A stretch of DNA of 64,000 bases, taken from positions 930,001-994,000 of the forward strand of contig NZ_AP028065.1 of the NCBI RefSeq assembly GCF_030297135.1, written 5' to 3'. Every line of letters starts with the position of its first letter. Position 1 is the first letter of the stretch. This DNA comes from Pseudoalteromonas apostichopi (GTDB taxonomy: Bacteria; Pseudomonadota; Gammaproteobacteria; Enterobacterales; Alteromonadaceae). The notes below the pieces were generated by a model, which did not search any database, was not told the origin of the DNA, and saw only the letters and a list, made by a program, of their open reading frames with translations. Positions 55,207-63,232 of this stretch are shown here, in pieces. Both the position numbers and the translations under genes were made by a program.

Positions 55207-55904
55207 GAGGTACTCTCGTTTTGTTGTTTTTGCAGTAAAAATGTTGCTAAATCTAAATCTTCTGGGGTGGTGATTTTAATATTATCACTACGACCAACAA
55301 CCAGCTTAACAGGCTGCTTAGCCCATTCAATTGCCGATGCCTCATCGGTGATAGTCACACCACTTTTAAGAGCTTGTGATAGCGCATCTGTCAGCGCCTG
55401 ATAAGGGAAAAATTGAGGGGTTAAAGCCAGCCATAAATCATCACGTGGCACCGTTTGCTCACTGTGCGTATGGCCGCGCTTGATGGTGTCTTTTACTTTT
55501 GACGCTAAAATACCGCCTTCATTATCTTTTATACATTCAGTTATTAAACGCTGAATATCAGCCAAACACACTAATGGTCTTGCTGCATCGTGAACAAGCA
55601 CCCAATCTGGCGGATTGTCGGCAAGTGATACCAAGGCATTTAGCACAGAATCAGCGCGCTCTTTGCCACCTGAAACGCGTTCAATACGCTTATCAATATG
55701 AGGTAAATCAGCAAAATAACCATCATCATCGCTGATTGCTACTTTAATAGTATGTAAATCGTTCAGTTCGGCAAGCTTACTCAGGGTATGTTCTAAAATA
55801 GTCTTACCCGCAAGTTCAATATACTGTTTTGGCGCCGAATGCTGCATTCGACTCCCTACTCCCGCAGCGGGAACAATGGCGGTTATAATTTGCTTAGTGT
55901 TCAT
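55203..55904 (-). CDS. ispD: 2-C-methyl-D-erythritol 4-phosphate cytidylyltransferase
   Basis: From ATG at 55904 the product is 233 residues. It has the CTP-binding AIVPAAGVGSRM, LVHDAARPLV and the C-terminal ITTPEDLDLA. It makes CDP-methylerythritol in the MEP pathway. The start lies inside the last codons of ftsB, a small overlap that suggests coupling; a start at 55928 is possible but not needed. Confidence 0.94.
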   Translation of the reverse strand: MNTKQIITAIVPAAGVGSRMQHSAPKQYIELAGKTILEHTLSKLAELNDLHTIKVAISDDDGYFADLPHIDKRIERVSGGKERADSVLNALVSLADNPPDWVLVHDAARPLVCLADIQRLITECIKDNEGGILASKVKDTIKRGHTHSEQTVPRDDLWLALTPQFFPYQALTDALSQALKSGVTITDEASAIEWAKQPVKLVVGRSDNIKITTPEDLDLATFLLQKQQNESTS

Positions 55905-56184
55905 TTTGCTGTTGACCTGGTAATACACGAATAAAGGTTTCGCCAGGTTTGATCATTCCTAATTCATTGCGCGCTCGCTCTTCGATTCCCTCTTGACCGA
56001 GTTTTAAATCTTGAATATCGGCTTTGAGGACCTTGTTGCGCTTTAATAATTTTGCATTAGTGTCTTGATGAGAGGTAACCGCCTGTTTTAAACGAGTGTA
56101 ATCTTGCACTCCATTATGGCCAAACCATAAGCGATACTGAATAAATAAAGCCAAACATAACAAGGCGAATTGAAAAACCCGCAT
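55894..56184 (-). CDS. ftsB: Cell division protein FtsB
   Basis: The 96-residue protein has one N-terminal membrane helix (about residues 3-20) and a leucine-zipper-like coiled coil (about 28-70). The C-terminal part has ERARNELGMIKPGETFIRVL, typical of FtsB. It joins FtsL and FtsQ in the divisome. It precedes ispD as in most Gammaproteobacteria. Confidence 0.93.
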   Translation of the reverse strand: MRVFQFALLCLALFIQYRLWFGHNGVQDYTRLKQAVTSHQDTNAKLLKRNKVLKADIQDLKLGQEGIEERARNELGMIKPGETFIRVLPGQQQNEH

Positions 56185-56206
56185 TGAACACTCCTTCGCG
56201 GTTAAA

Positions 56207-56839
56207 TTAAGTCAAAGGGCGTTTTAAATTACGCCAATTTATATTGCTTGCAAGTAGCATTTCTCTTAATGACAAACGCTTAGGTGTAGTGCGTTTATTA
56301 AATTGCCATTGATGGCCACAGCACGCAGCTGCCATCACCGCTTTTGCAGGCTTTAACAGGTGTACATGTGTGTGCTCTAACGATTCACCTGAATTATCAA
56401 ACCAACCAAGCTCGTTGCAATGTACCTTATTGTCGCTTACTTGATCTAAGCTGTCTATGCGCACCGTAGTACATTGTTCGTCATTAATTAGCACGGGAAC
56501 AATTAACCCGCGCTTAGCATGGTGACTATAAAACTCTTCTGAGTCTTTTTTATTATAAACTGGCGGCGTTGTTTTTTGTTTTTCAAGCCAACTACCGTTT
56601 TGTGAATCTAGCTGCAATGGCGCATCACCACTCACAATACGCATAGCCAAACGCTCTATGTAGTAGGGCAAGCTTGCTAATAAGCGTTTTAGCCTTGCAG
56701 CATCTGGTTCATCAACCAAACGTGGGATCTCACGAGCATAAAATGCGTTGCATAACTGCGCATACAAAGCACGATCGGCATCAGTCTGCCAAATTTCGGC
56801 TTGTTGCGAGTGTTCGCTCTGTGAAGTTGGTTTAGACAA
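56207..56839 (-). CDS. Hypothetical cytoplasmic protein upstream of ftsB
   Basis: I do not recognise this 210-residue protein. It has no signal peptide or membrane helix. The middle contains LPYYIERLAMRIVSGDAP, and the C-terminal half has HTHVHLLKPAKAVMAAACCGHQW, with clustered histidines and a Cys pair that could bind metal. A basic C-terminus (NKRTTPKRLSLREMLL) follows. It is probably confined to Alteromonadales. The gene is 22 bases before ftsB and may be cotranscribed. Confidence 0.6.
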   Translation of the reverse strand: MSKPTSQSEHSQQAEIWQTDADRALYAQLCNAFYAREIPRLVDEPDAARLKRLLASLPYYIERLAMRIVSGDAPLQLDSQNGSWLEKQKTTPPVYNKKDSEEFYSHHAKRGLIVPVLINDEQCTTVRIDSLDQVSDNKVHCNELGWFDNSGESLEHTHVHLLKPAKAVMAAACCGHQWQFNKRTTPKRLSLREMLLASNINWRNLKRPLT

Positions 56840-56898
56840 TGCGCGCTCTTATAAAACAAATGCTTGACTGTTTTATAGCATAGAGCGTTTATTGAGCG

Positions 56899-57381
56899 CT
56901 ACTTTACTGCGCCTTTTTTACCCAATTTTGCGTTGCCAGTTTCTAAAAACTGCACCACTGCATCACGCTTTTTACCTAATAACAAACTACCATCAGCTAA
57001 AAACATAAAGTTTTGCCAACAACGTTTAAAAACCGCAAAGCTGGTTTCAATAATATTGTCGCGAGCCATACAAAAATACACAGTGGTGTTTGCTTCCCAC
57101 GCTAAGTGGTTAAGGATCTCTTCTGGTAACTGCTCATCACCAGCTTCCCACGCATTTTCCCAGTTAATGGTTTCTGAAAAGCTGTCTTCTTTGCCACACC
57201 AATCTGTTTTATCAAAAAAGTCCGGGTGGTCATGCTCACGGCTTACCATAGTGGTCCATAAAACCGCAGCGCGTTCAGCGCTCATAGGTTTGATTTGCGT
57301 TGCGTCTTCGCTGCTTATAGGCATATCTTTATGACGGAAAACCCAGGCTTTTTTGTATTCATCTAACGAAATATAATTCAT
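56899..57381 (-). CDS. DUF2947-like protein
   Basis: This 160-residue soluble protein begins MNYISLDEYKKAWVF. It has IKPMSAERAAVLW and many tryptophans, including WCGKED and WENAWEAGDE. It resembles the DUF2947 family of marine Gammaproteobacteria; I give this from memory with moderate confidence. No catalytic motif is evident. It is divergent from the DUF1653 gene with a short shared promoter region. Confidence 0.6.
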   Translation of the reverse strand: MNYISLDEYKKAWVFRHKDMPISSEDATQIKPMSAERAAVLWTTMVSREHDHPDFFDKTDWCGKEDSFSETINWENAWEAGDEQLPEEILNHLAWEANTTVYFCMARDNIIETSFAVFKRCWQNFMFLADGSLLLGKKRDAVVQFLETGNAKLGKKGAVK

Positions 57382-57459
57382 AGTTTAGGCAGTTTGTTTC
57401 AGCGTATAATGTGCAAACTGCAATTATACCCAAATGACTCCAAGATGCGAGATAAACAC

Positions 57460-57678
57460 ATGACAATCAAACCTGGTATTTACCAACATTACAAAGGCCC
57501 AAAATATAAAGTTGAATATGTTGCTACTCATAGCGAAAGCAATGAGCCACTGGTAATTTACCAAGCGCTATACGGAGAATTTGGTATGTGGGCACGCCCG
57601 CTCAGTATGTTTACAGAAACAGTCATTGTAGAGGGGAAAACTGTACCGCGTTTTGCATACCTTTCAGACGTCGTCTAA
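57460..57678 (+). CDS. DUF1653 domain protein
   Basis: From ATG at 57460 the product is 72 residues, MTIKPGIYQHYKGPKYKVEY at the start. It consists almost wholly of the DUF1653 domain, with GIYQHYKGPKY and VIYQALYGEFGMWARP. Such domains occur alone or fused to nucleic-acid-related enzymes; the role is unknown. Upstream starts (57394, 57445) would add residues not in the domain. GAGA precedes the chosen ATG. Confidence 0.85.
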   Translation: MTIKPGIYQHYKGPKYKVEYVATHSESNEPLVIYQALYGEFGMWARPLSMFTETVIVEGKTVPRFAYLSDVV

Positions 57679-57730
57679 CTGTGGCATCATGACGTTATTA
57701 ATCACTGCTCAGACCAGATAAGGTGACATC

Positions 57731-58579
57731 GTGCTTTTTAATTCAACCGATAACTACATTGCCAGTAACTCATTAAAACAAGCGGTTAACGCAGCAATCT
57801 TGCTCGAAAAACCCCTGCTTATAAAAGGTGAGCCAGGCACAGGCAAGACCATGCTGGCGGAAGAGCTTGCGAAAAGCTTAGACACCACGCTGATTCAATG
57901 GCACATCAAATCAACCACTAAAGCGCAGCAAGGCCTTTATGAATATGATGCGGTATCACGCCTGCGCGACAGTCAGTTAGGTGATGAGCGTGTGCACGAT
58001 ATCAGCAACTACATTGTAAAAGGCAAATTATGGCAAGCCTTTACCTATGGAGAGCAACATAATAAACGCCCAGTGCTATTGATTGATGAAATCGACAAAG
58101 CCGATATCGAATTTCCAAACGACTTGCTATTAGAACTCGATAAAATGGAGTTTCATGTTTATGAAACCGGCGAGCGAGTGATTGCTAAGCAACGTCCGAT
58201 TGTGATCATTACGTCGAATAACGAAAAAGAGCTGCCAGATGCCTTTTTACGTCGTTGTTTTTTCCATTACATTGATTTTCCAAGTAGCGAAGAAATGGCA
58301 CAGATTATCGATGTACACCACCCTCACGTTAAACAAGATTTAGTTCGCCAAGCACTTGAGGTGTTCTTTAATCTACGTGAAGTAAACGGCATTAAGAAAA
58401 AGCCATCAACCAGCGAATTGCTTGATTGGTTAAAGCTACTGATGGCTGAAGATATAGACGCTAAAACACTGCATGATAAAAGCCAAAAAGGTGGCTTAAT
58501 GCCGATGTTTGGGGCGTTATTAAAGAACGAGCAAGACATTAGCTTAATCGAAAAACTTGCTTTTATGAGCCGCCGTTAA
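57731..58579 (+). CDS. MoxR-family AAA+ ATPase
   Basis: The 282-residue protein has Walker A GEPGTGKTMLAEELA (about residues 37-51), Walker B PVLLIDEIDKAD and a sensor segment ITSNNEKELPDAFLRRC. It is a MoxR-type chaperone-like ATPase expected to work with the VWA protein encoded next. The start is GTG at 57731, with AGGTG five bases upstream. Only one base separates its stop from the following ATG. Confidence 0.9.
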   Translation: MLFNSTDNYIASNSLKQAVNAAILLEKPLLIKGEPGTGKTMLAEELAKSLDTTLIQWHIKSTTKAQQGLYEYDAVSRLRDSQLGDERVHDISNYIVKGKLWQAFTYGEQHNKRPVLLIDEIDKADIEFPNDLLLELDKMEFHVYETGERVIAKQRPIVIITSNNEKELPDAFLRRCFFHYIDFPSSEEMAQIIDVHHPHVKQDLVRQALEVFFNLREVNGIKKKPSTSELLDWLKLLMAEDIDAKTLHDKSQKGGLMPMFGALLKNEQDISLIEKLAFMSRR

Positions 58580-58580
58580 G

Positions 58581-59768
58581 ATGTTAATTGCGTTTTTCTT
58601 TAAGCTTCGAGAATACCGCTTACCAGTTAGTTTGCGAGAGCTACTTGATTTGATCAATGCGCTCAAGCAAGGGGTTATTTTTGCAGACGTTGACGCGTTT
58701 TATTACTTAGCGCGTACCATCATGGTTAAAGATGAAACCCATTTTGACCGTTTTGATAAAGCCTTTGCTGATTACTTTAGTGGAGTCGCTGACCTTGATC
58801 TTCTCGAAAGCTTAAAACAACAACATGCCTTGCCTGATGATTGGCTGCGTAAAGAGTTTGAAAAGCATTTAAGCGAAGAAGAAAAAGCGCAATTACAAGC
58901 CATGGGCGGCCTTGATAAACTCATGGAAACCCTCAAGCAACGCCTTGAAGAGCAACAAAAGCGCCATGCTGGGGGTAATAAGTGGGTGGGTACTGGTGGC
59001 ACTTCGCCATTTGGCGCCTATGGTTATAACCCAGAAGGTGTGCGAATAGGTCAAGACGGTAATCGACATCGCCGTGCAGTGAAAGTATGGGATAAACGCA
59101 GCTACCGAAACCTTGATAGCGACCGTGAAATAGGTTCTCGCACCATTAAACTTGCTCTTAAAAAACTGCGTAAATTTGCCCGCACTGGTGCCAGCGATAC
59201 ACTCGATCTAACCGAAACTATCCGCGCAACGGCAAAGCAAGGCGGTATGCTAGATGTAAAAATGGCTCCAGAGCGCCACAATGCAGTAAAAGTATTGATG
59301 CTGTTTGATATCGGCGGTTCAATGGATGATTACATTCATACCTGTGAAGAGTTATTTAGCGCTGCACACAGCGAGTTTAAACACCTTGAGTTTTACTATT
59401 TTCACAACTGTTTATATGAACATGTTTGGCAAGACAACGAACGTCGCCACTCAAATGTGATTGATACCATGACCTTGATTAACAAGTTCACCAGCGACTA
59501 CAAGGTGATCTTTGTTGGCGATGCCACTATGGGGCCCTACGAAATAGCCTACCCCGGTGGCAGCGTAGAACATTGGAATGAAGAGCCTGGCAGTGCCTGG
59601 CTAAATCGTATAACCAATCACTTTGATAAAGTCGCTTGGCTCAACCCACAACCTGTTGAACACTGGCGCTATTATCAATCGATTGATTTTATAAAGCAGC
59701 TAATGGACAACCGCATGTACCCACTCACGCTAGATGGGATTAGTAATGCCATTAGGGAGTTGAGTTAG
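58581..59768 (+). CDS. VWA-domain CoxE-like protein, partner of MoxR ATPase
   Basis: The 395-residue soluble protein has a helical N-terminal part (about 1-130), a glycine-rich linker (about 130-160) and a C-terminal von Willebrand A domain. Its MIDAS motif is FDIGGSMDDY, with Gly in the usual first Ser place, a variant common in this family. The C-terminal part has VAWLNPQPVEHWRYYQS. MoxR-VWA pairs are thought to insert metal or activate target enzymes; no obvious target is encoded nearby. Confidence 0.88.
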   Translation: MLIAFFFKLREYRLPVSLRELLDLINALKQGVIFADVDAFYYLARTIMVKDETHFDRFDKAFADYFSGVADLDLLESLKQQHALPDDWLRKEFEKHLSEEEKAQLQAMGGLDKLMETLKQRLEEQQKRHAGGNKWVGTGGTSPFGAYGYNPEGVRIGQDGNRHRRAVKVWDKRSYRNLDSDREIGSRTIKLALKKLRKFARTGASDTLDLTETIRATAKQGGMLDVKMAPERHNAVKVLMLFDIGGSMDDYIHTCEELFSAAHSEFKHLEFYYFHNCLYEHVWQDNERRHSNVIDTMTLINKFTSDYKVIFVGDATMGPYEIAYPGGSVEHWNEEPGSAWLNRITNHFDKVAWLNPQPVEHWRYYQSIDFIKQLMDNRMYPLTLDGISNAIRELS

Positions 59769-59769
59769 A

Positions 59770-59806
59770 GCCGTCAGCTGACGGCTGAAAGCTGATAGCT
59801 GATAGC
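59770..59806. repeat. GCTGA-type micro-repeat with perfect 16-bp palindrome
   Basis: GCCGTCAGCTGACGGC (59770-59785) is a perfect palindrome, followed by GCTGAAAGCTGATAGCTGAT. Related copies lie at about 61223-61242 and 63112-63132. Confidence 0.75.
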
Positions 59807-59811
59807 TCCCT

Positions 59812-61059
59812 TTACATTACCTTCCAAACCAAAAACACCAGCGCAAAGCCAACTAAATAAAGCAAACCCAGCCAGCTTAGGGTACGTAATAAGGGTGAGT
59901 GATGAATGCTAGGTTCTGAGCGCACTAAACTAAAGTTCAGCCATGCAAATACGGGAGTCGTTACAAAAGCGAGGGTCATTGCAAAAGTAAGCATTGGCCC
60001 AAGGGCTGATTTAAAAAATAAAATCACTGCCATGCCAGCAAATGCTTGCAGTAATAACCACATATTTAAACTATGTTTAGATTGTTTAATCGATAGCAGT
60101 TTATGCGACTCATTTAATGTTCTGGCGTAGCCGTCAAGCACTGTTAGCGTGGTACCAAACATACATAAAAAAGCGATACCCGAAACCAGCGGCCTTGCCC
60201 ACTCGCCCATAGTGAGGGCATACATATCAATTAGCTGCTTAGCAAAGGCCACGCCACCTAATTGCACAGCTTGTGCTTGGCCATATTGCACTAATACACC
60301 TAGTGAGAAAAACACGAGCGCCAGTGCTGCGGTAAGCCAGTAACCCAAATTAAAATCAAACAAGCCTTGTTGTTTTGTCACCGCTTGTTGGTGCTGCTTT
60401 TCTTTTAGCCACAGTGAGCTAATTGCTGATATTTCGATAGGTGCAGGCATCCAGCCCATCAAAGCAACCATAAAGCCAAGCATGGCAAGTTCATAAGGCG
60501 ACGGGCCCACATAGTCAACAGACGCCGCTGTTCCATTATTCATAACGCCATTATTAATCGCTACTATCAACGCAGCTACTGTTGTAACCGTTAGCAGCCC
60601 CATAATTAGCTTAGAAACATTATCGAGCGCTTTAAAGTGCCCCAATAACAAAATAAGCAAACATACAGCCAAAATCAGCCAGCATAATAAGGTTACAGAA
60701 ATAGTAATAGGTAATGCGTAGTGCAGCAGGCTAGCCGTTAATAATAAAACCCCTGCAGTGTTCACCACAGCGGCAACAATATTAAGCGCAATAAAACTAT
60801 AGAAATACCCAGGCCCTTTTTGCTTATAGCCCTCAACTAAACTTTGCTTAGTCGCGAGTGTGTACTCCATGCCAAATCGAAAGAATGGGTACTTCAATAC
60901 GTTTACTACAATGATTAGCCAAAATAGCTGCCAGCCGAATAACGACCCTGCTTGTGTTGATGCTACTAGATGTGAGCCACCAATGGCGGCTGTAGCCATT
61001 AAAATACCCGGCCCTAGAGCATTTAATTTAGATTGCCAATTTGATACTGCTGATTGCAT
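59812..61059 (-). CDS. NRAMP-like transporter with altered metal site
   Basis: The 415-residue protein has about 11 membrane helices and NRAMP-type order. The first helix reads GPGILMATAAIGGSHLVAST, where metal-transporting NRAMPs have DPGN; here the position is GGSH. The sixth-helix region reads GWMPAPIEIS rather than the usual MPH. Substrate may therefore differ from Mn2+/Fe2+. It is monocistronic and converges with the VWA gene. Confidence 0.8.
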   Translation of the reverse strand: MQSAVSNWQSKLNALGPGILMATAAIGGSHLVASTQAGSLFGWQLFWLIIVVNVLKYPFFRFGMEYTLATKQSLVEGYKQKGPGYFYSFIALNIVAAVVNTAGVLLLTASLLHYALPITISVTLLCWLILAVCLLILLLGHFKALDNVSKLIMGLLTVTTVAALIVAINNGVMNNGTAASVDYVGPSPYELAMLGFMVALMGWMPAPIEISAISSLWLKEKQHQQAVTKQQGLFDFNLGYWLTAALALVFFSLGVLVQYGQAQAVQLGGVAFAKQLIDMYALTMGEWARPLVSGIAFLCMFGTTLTVLDGYARTLNESHKLLSIKQSKHSLNMWLLLQAFAGMAVILFFKSALGPMLTFAMTLAFVTTPVFAWLNFSLVRSEPSIHHSPLLRTLSWLGLLYLVGFALVFLVWKVM

Positions 61060-61254
61060 ACGCTTTGTGTGTTTTATTCTTAGTTACAAGCAACTTACAG
61101 CGTTTTAGGTGAGATTGGAAGCAGAGCAAGTTAGCAACTCTAGACAACTTACAATATGTGTCAAGTAACTCACTAACTTTACTCTTTCCCCTAGTAACTC
61201 GCTAACTTTTTGAATTTCAACCTGAGTGACGGCTGAAGGCTGAATAATAAGACT
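61060..61254. repeat. Intergenic region with a direct repeat
   Basis: AGTAACTC(A/G)CTAACTTT occurs at 61164-61180 and 61193-61209, 29 bp apart. A GCTGA-type micro-repeat follows at about 61223-61242. No ORF is seen. Confidence 0.6.
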
Positions 61255-61290
61255 AAAAAAGCCAAGCGTTTCGCAACGGTTGGCTTTTTT
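61255..61290 (-). terminator. Terminator of hpf
   Basis: AAAAAAGCCAA and TTGGCTTTTTT form the outer stem, with CGTT and AACG inside around TCGC. It lies 44 bases after hpf on the minus strand. Confidence 0.85.
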
Positions 61291-61333
61291 AGGTTAAGTT
61301 TTAAGGCTAGTCACTTGGACTGGCGAATTATAA

Positions 61334-61690
61334 TTAGCTCAGATTCATTTCCTGAATGATTTCGTGGGCAATTTCCGGTGTAGTACTGACCGGCTTTTCG
61401 TGTAGTTTGGCTTTCATTTGCCCTTTACGATGCTTCAGAGATGCATCTAGTTTTTTTGCGGCACTTGCAATTGCTGGGTACATCACATCATCCTCAGCTT
61501 TTACTGATAAACTTGCACCTTCATAGGTTGTGCTGATCTCAGCTTGATGTTTGTGATGTTCTTTTGAAAGAATAATATCAAGAGATATTAGTGATGGAAA
61601 ATGGCTTGCAATTTTCGAGAACTTCTCGTTGATGTGCTCTCTTACAGAGTCAGTAACGTCAACATGATGACCAGAAATATTAATCTTCAT
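61334..61690 (-). CDS. hpf: Ribosome hibernation promoting factor
   Basis: The 118-residue protein has the HPF/YfiA fold: MKINISGHHVDVTDSVREHI at the start and MYPAIASAAKKLDASL later. It is longer than E. coli HPF (95) and near YfiA (113), but the N-terminus is HPF-like. It binds the ribosomal decoding region in stationary phase. It has its own promoter and terminator and stands apart from rpoN, where hpf often lies. Confidence 0.88.
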   Translation of the reverse strand: MKINISGHHVDVTDSVREHINEKFSKIASHFPSLISLDIILSKEHHKHQAEISTTYEGASLSVKAEDDVMYPAIASAAKKLDASLKHRKGQMKAKLHEKPVSTTPEIAHEIIQEMNLS

Positions 61691-61828
61691 AGGGTATCCT
61701 TTTTTATTGTTACCTCACAGTTAGTATTGGGGGCGAATTGAATTAACACAAGCGAAAATTGCAGATAATTAGTAATTGATTGTAACCACTGATGATTTAG
61801 ATCATGCGTTGCGGATAAAGTATGCAAA

Positions 61829-61850
61829 AGCCCGCACCACACGGGCTGTT
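61829..61850 (-). terminator. Terminator of ppnP
   Basis: On the minus strand AGCCCG and CGGGCT pair across a 7-base loop and are followed by TTTT, 23 bases after ppnP. Confidence 0.75.
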
Positions 61851-61872
61851 CAGAGAGGTTAACATCTGCTCA

Positions 61873-62184
61873 TTAAGTGTACGAGCAACAATAATCTGCG
61901 AAATCAGTTACCTTGACGCGGAAGGTAACGTTCGCGTCTACATTAAATGAATCTCCCGCCTTCATGGTTTGCCACTGTGTTTCGCCAGGCAGTAATACTT
62001 GCCACTCTCCCGCTAGCAGCTCCATGTGCTCTTTTTGATTTGTGCCAAACTCAAATTCTCCTGGCTGCATAAAGCCCAATGTTTTAGTGCTGCCATCGGC
62101 AAATAGCACAACACGGCTCGAAACTTTTCCATCAAAATAGACATTCGCTTTTTTTACAACACTTACACTGTCAAACTGAGTCAT
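61873..62184 (-). CDS. ppnP: Pyrimidine/purine nucleoside phosphorylase
   Basis: The 103-residue single-cupin protein has VYFDGKVSSRVVLFADGSTKTLG at the start in two pieces, the FEFGTNQKEHMELLAGE core and a C-terminal VKVTDFADYCCSY. It matches the YaiE/DUF1255 family, now PpnP, which phosphorolyses diverse nucleosides. Length is normal (94 in E. coli). It is monocistronic. Confidence 0.92.
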   Translation of the reverse strand: MTQFDSVSVVKKANVYFDGKVSSRVVLFADGSTKTLGFMQPGEFEFGTNQKEHMELLAGEWQVLLPGETQWQTMKAGDSFNVDANVTFRVKVTDFADYCCSYT

Positions 62185-62456
62185 ACTTACTCCTGAGATG
62201 TTTTGTTATTAACGTATAAACATTGCCAGTTGTCGGTTTAGTATTCAAGTAGGGCTGGGTGAGAAATAATCAAGCCGGATTAGCTGTAAGATCGTACAAT
62301 TGTTGTAGGACAGGCTTTAGCGCGAGTATCTGAATGGATCGTTTTACGTTTTAATGGAACCTCAAAGAATATGGCTTTAACGCTTTGTAACGCGGCTTGC
62401 ATCCAAGCTCAAACCGATACCATATTTAGGTATCTATTGGTATTTAGGGCTATATC
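62185..62456. other. Intergenic region before the parDE remnant
   Basis: This gap of about 270 bp has TATCTATTGGTATTTAGGGC shortly before the parD start. That could be part of an old parDE operator or promoter. I see no other gene. Confidence 0.4.
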
Positions 62457-62698
62457 ATGGCTAAAACACTAGCATTACTTTGGGTGACCATTTTGACAGT
62501 TTTATTGCTAATCAACTCCAAAGCGGCCGCTATGGCTCAGCAAGTGAAGTCATACGCGCCGCTTTACGTTTACTTGAAAGCCAAAAAACGAAAATGAACA
62601 CTTTACGCCAATTACTTATTGAAGGTGAAAATAGTGGAGTTGCGGATTATGACCTTGATTCGTTTATCAATGAATTAGATAAAAATGAAATAAAATGA
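62457..62698 (+). pseudogene. parD: parD antitoxin remnant, one-base deletion near the start
   Basis: The ATG at 62457 reads MAK and then leaves the ParD frame, because the run after GCT has four A residues where five are needed. One added base restores MAKNTSITLGDHFDSFI, the usual ParD start. The correct frame then continues (LRLLESQKTKMNTLRQLL) to TGA at 62696-62698. The corrected length is 80 residues. A TTG at 62480 could start a product lacking the DNA-binding strand. ParD would neutralise ParE and repress the operon. Its stop overlaps the parE ATG (ATGA). Confidence 0.8.
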
Positions 62699-62994
62699 GG
62701 CCATTTTAGTTAACTAACAAGGCAAAATCTGATTTAAAAGATGCAGCCTTGTTTACATCTCGACGCAGGGGTCGTAAACAGCGAAATATTTATCTAAAAC
62801 AGTTTGATGACATATTCTGGCTATTAGCCGAAAACCCTGAAATTGATAAAGACTGTGACGAAATTCGCGATAGCTACAGAAAATTTCCACAAGGAAGCCA
62901 CGTAATCTTTTATCGTCAAATCGGCAGTCAAAATATTGAGATTATCCGTATTCTCCACAAAAGTATGGATGTGAATCCAATTTTTGGCGCATAG
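62695..62994 (+). pseudogene. parE: parE toxin remnant, TAG at codon 5
   Basis: The frame from ATG 62695 reads MRPF, then TAG at 62707-62709, then LTNKAKSDLKDAALFTSRRRG. ParE proteins usually have MRPFQLTNKAK here, so a single C-to-T change of CAG explains it. The remainder is an intact RelE/ParE toxin fold (IRDSYRKFPQGSHVIFYRQ) of normal length, 99 codons. ParE toxins inhibit gyrase. No good start after the stop codon would keep the first helix, so the toxin is presumably dead. Confidence 0.82.
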
Positions 62995-63111
62995 CCTTCA
63001 TTTAAAAGGCGAAAGTAGCAAACTCAAATCTGACTTCTGGTATTTAACTTAGAAACATGACTTTTCCCGCCAAATAAATTTCACGCCTACGGTGAGGAAT
63101 TTTTAAAGCTG

Positions 63112-63170
63112 ACGGCTGAAAGCTGAGAGCTAAAACCGTTGGGTTTCACTCCGCTCTACCCAACCTACGG
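63112..63170. repeat. GCTGA micro-repeat and GTTGGGT/ACCCAAC hairpin element
   Basis: GCTGACGGCTGAAAGCTGAG lies at about 63112-63131. GTTGGGT (63138-63144) pairs with ACCCAAC (63158-63164). Both look like dispersed intergenic repeats. The rest of 62995-63180 shows no gene. Confidence 0.6.
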
Positions 63171-63176
63171 GGCATA

Positions 63177-63214
63177 AAAAAGCCCGCGCTGTGGTTATAC
63201 AGGGCGGACTTTTA
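63177..63214 (-). terminator. Terminator of tkt
   Basis: On the minus strand an imperfect stem, GTCCGCCCTGT with ACAGCGCGGGC, is followed by TTTTTT. It lies 19 bases after the tkt stop. Confidence 0.8.
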
Positions 63215-63232
63215 AATTTTAGCGGCTAAAGC

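Noticed and set aside
56933..57334. 133-codon open frame on the plus strand opposite the DUF2947-like gene
   Set aside because: The minus-strand gene has a proper start, conserved N-terminus and tryptophan-rich pattern; the plus-strand frame looks like a shadow.
25018..62709. Amber suppression or stop-codon reassignment to explain two in-frame TAG codons
   Set aside because: TAG ends several intact genes here (mutS, opgG, pcm, amidohydrolase), so TAG works as a normal stop; independent nonsense mutations are simpler.
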